64,000 nt of DNA from NCBI RefSeq assembly GCF_020172085.1, contig NZ_JAIVAT010000005.1, positions 186,001 through 250,000 on the forward strand. The letters run 5' to 3'. Shown piece after piece: positions 63,630-64,000 of the stretch. Every line of letters starts with the position of its first letter. The first letter of the stretch is position 1. The notes beneath the pieces were generated by a model. The model made no database searches. It was not told the DNA's origin and worked only from the letters and a program-made list of their open reading frames with translations. This stretch comes from Rossellomorea aquimaris. Lineage in GTDB: Bacteria; Bacillota; Bacilli; Bacillales; Bacillaceae_B. Both the position numbers and the translations under genes were made by a program.

Positions 63630-64000
63630 CTATTCTCTAAATTGTACATCCCATTCATTGATCGGCCAATAGCGAAGGTCCACTTTCCCGACAATCTGTT
63701 CCCGATCCACAAACCCGAAGTAACGACTATCCATGCTTCCACGGCGATTATCCCCAAGTACGAATATCTTCCCCTTTGGAACTGTTTTCTCACCGGTGAT
63801 TTCCTGAAGGGTAAAATCACCCGTCAGCTTACTCCCAATATACTCCTGCTTGAATTTCTTTAAGTAAGGTTCAGGATAATACTCTCCATTTACATATAGC
63901 TTGTCGTCTTTATAAACAATTTTATCTCCTGGCAATCCGATGATTCGCTTCACATAATCTTCTTCTTCATTTGCATGAAATACGACCACATCAAAGCGGT
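63630..64000 (-). CDS. Type I signal peptidase, C-terminal part
   Basis: The last 123 codons or so of a signal peptidase I gene; the start lies beyond the right edge. Visible are RFDVVVFHANEEEDYVKRIIGLPGD, written here only as its parts: box C (RFDVVVFH), box D with the catalytic Lys (YVKRIIGLPGD), the YVNGEYYPEPYL strand and box E GDNRRGSMDSRYFG. The nucleophile Ser and membrane anchor are off-window. It cleaves secretory signal peptides at the outer face of the membrane. SipS/SipT-like by pattern; the paralogue cannot be named. Confidence 0.9.
   Translation of the reverse strand, partial: RFDVVVFHANEEEDYVKRIIGLPGDKIVYKDDKLYVNGEYYPEPYLKKFKQEYIGSKLTGDFTLQEITGEKTVPKGKIFVLGDNRRGSMDSRYFGFVDREQIVGKVDLRYWPINEWDVQFRE

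Overview
The window looks like chromosome from an endospore-forming Bacillaceae species of moderate G+C. The support is a complete gerPABCDEF spore-coat operon with sigma-K type promoters, AddAB rather than RecBCD, a Bacillus-type Fnr with a C-terminal Cys cluster, TnrA-type nitrogen control, and long gene blocks matching the yit and yis regions of Bacillus subtilis. A C30-type carotenoid operon suggests a pigmented, perhaps marine, Bacillus such as Rossellomorea; the genus is inference only.

Layout. 1-8.4 kb: a partial clpB-like gene, yjzC, uppP, fnr, then a yitW/yitV/yitU, DUF3813, ipi-like, yitT, DegV (yitS) block and yajQ. 8.4-11 kb: a CoA-disulfide reductase and a short-chain dehydrogenase, with a 21-bp phased repeat array between them. 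11-19.4 kb: a maltodextrin system made of a LacI-type regulator, a membrane-anchored amylase, a MalEFG importer without its ATPase, and a divergent cytoplasmic maltogenic amylase/neopullulanase. 19.5-23 kb: a MATE exporter and a glnK-amtB operon behind a perfect TnrA box. 23-27 kb: a carotenoid operon (two CrtN-like enzymes and CrtM) whose promoter carries three 11-bp direct repeats resembling a CarH/LitR photoreceptor operator. 27-38 kb: asnO, yisN, a FIST-PAS-GGDEF-EAL protein, yisL, yisK, a DUF418 protein, gerP and hlpB. 38-45 kb: addA and addB.

46.8-63.5 kb holds the most interesting part. A Liv-type ABC importer (livKGFHM order by transcription) is co-directional with a KAS III-like enzyme, an alpha/beta hydrolase, a 3-oxoacyl reductase and a thiolase. 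A separate acyl-CoA ligase gene lies beyond a secreted nuclease. The livK-like gene and the ligase gene, 10 kb apart, share an identical 19-bp element (GTTACA-N5-GTTACA, 11-bp period) placed exactly 10 bp from a -10-like hexamer. Direct repeats of this period next to the -10 are the classic target layout of SARP/BTAD activators. A 1072-residue STAND-TPR-wHTH-BTAD regulator is encoded just beyond the cluster. I infer a regulon for import, CoA activation and thiolytic breakdown of an unidentified acyl or hydroxyacyl substrate.

Three intergenic arrays with a 20-21 bp period (near 9.9, 46.1 and 58.5 kb) are explained by no gene; two share a GGCYNGATT-like core. The window ends inside a type I signal peptidase gene.
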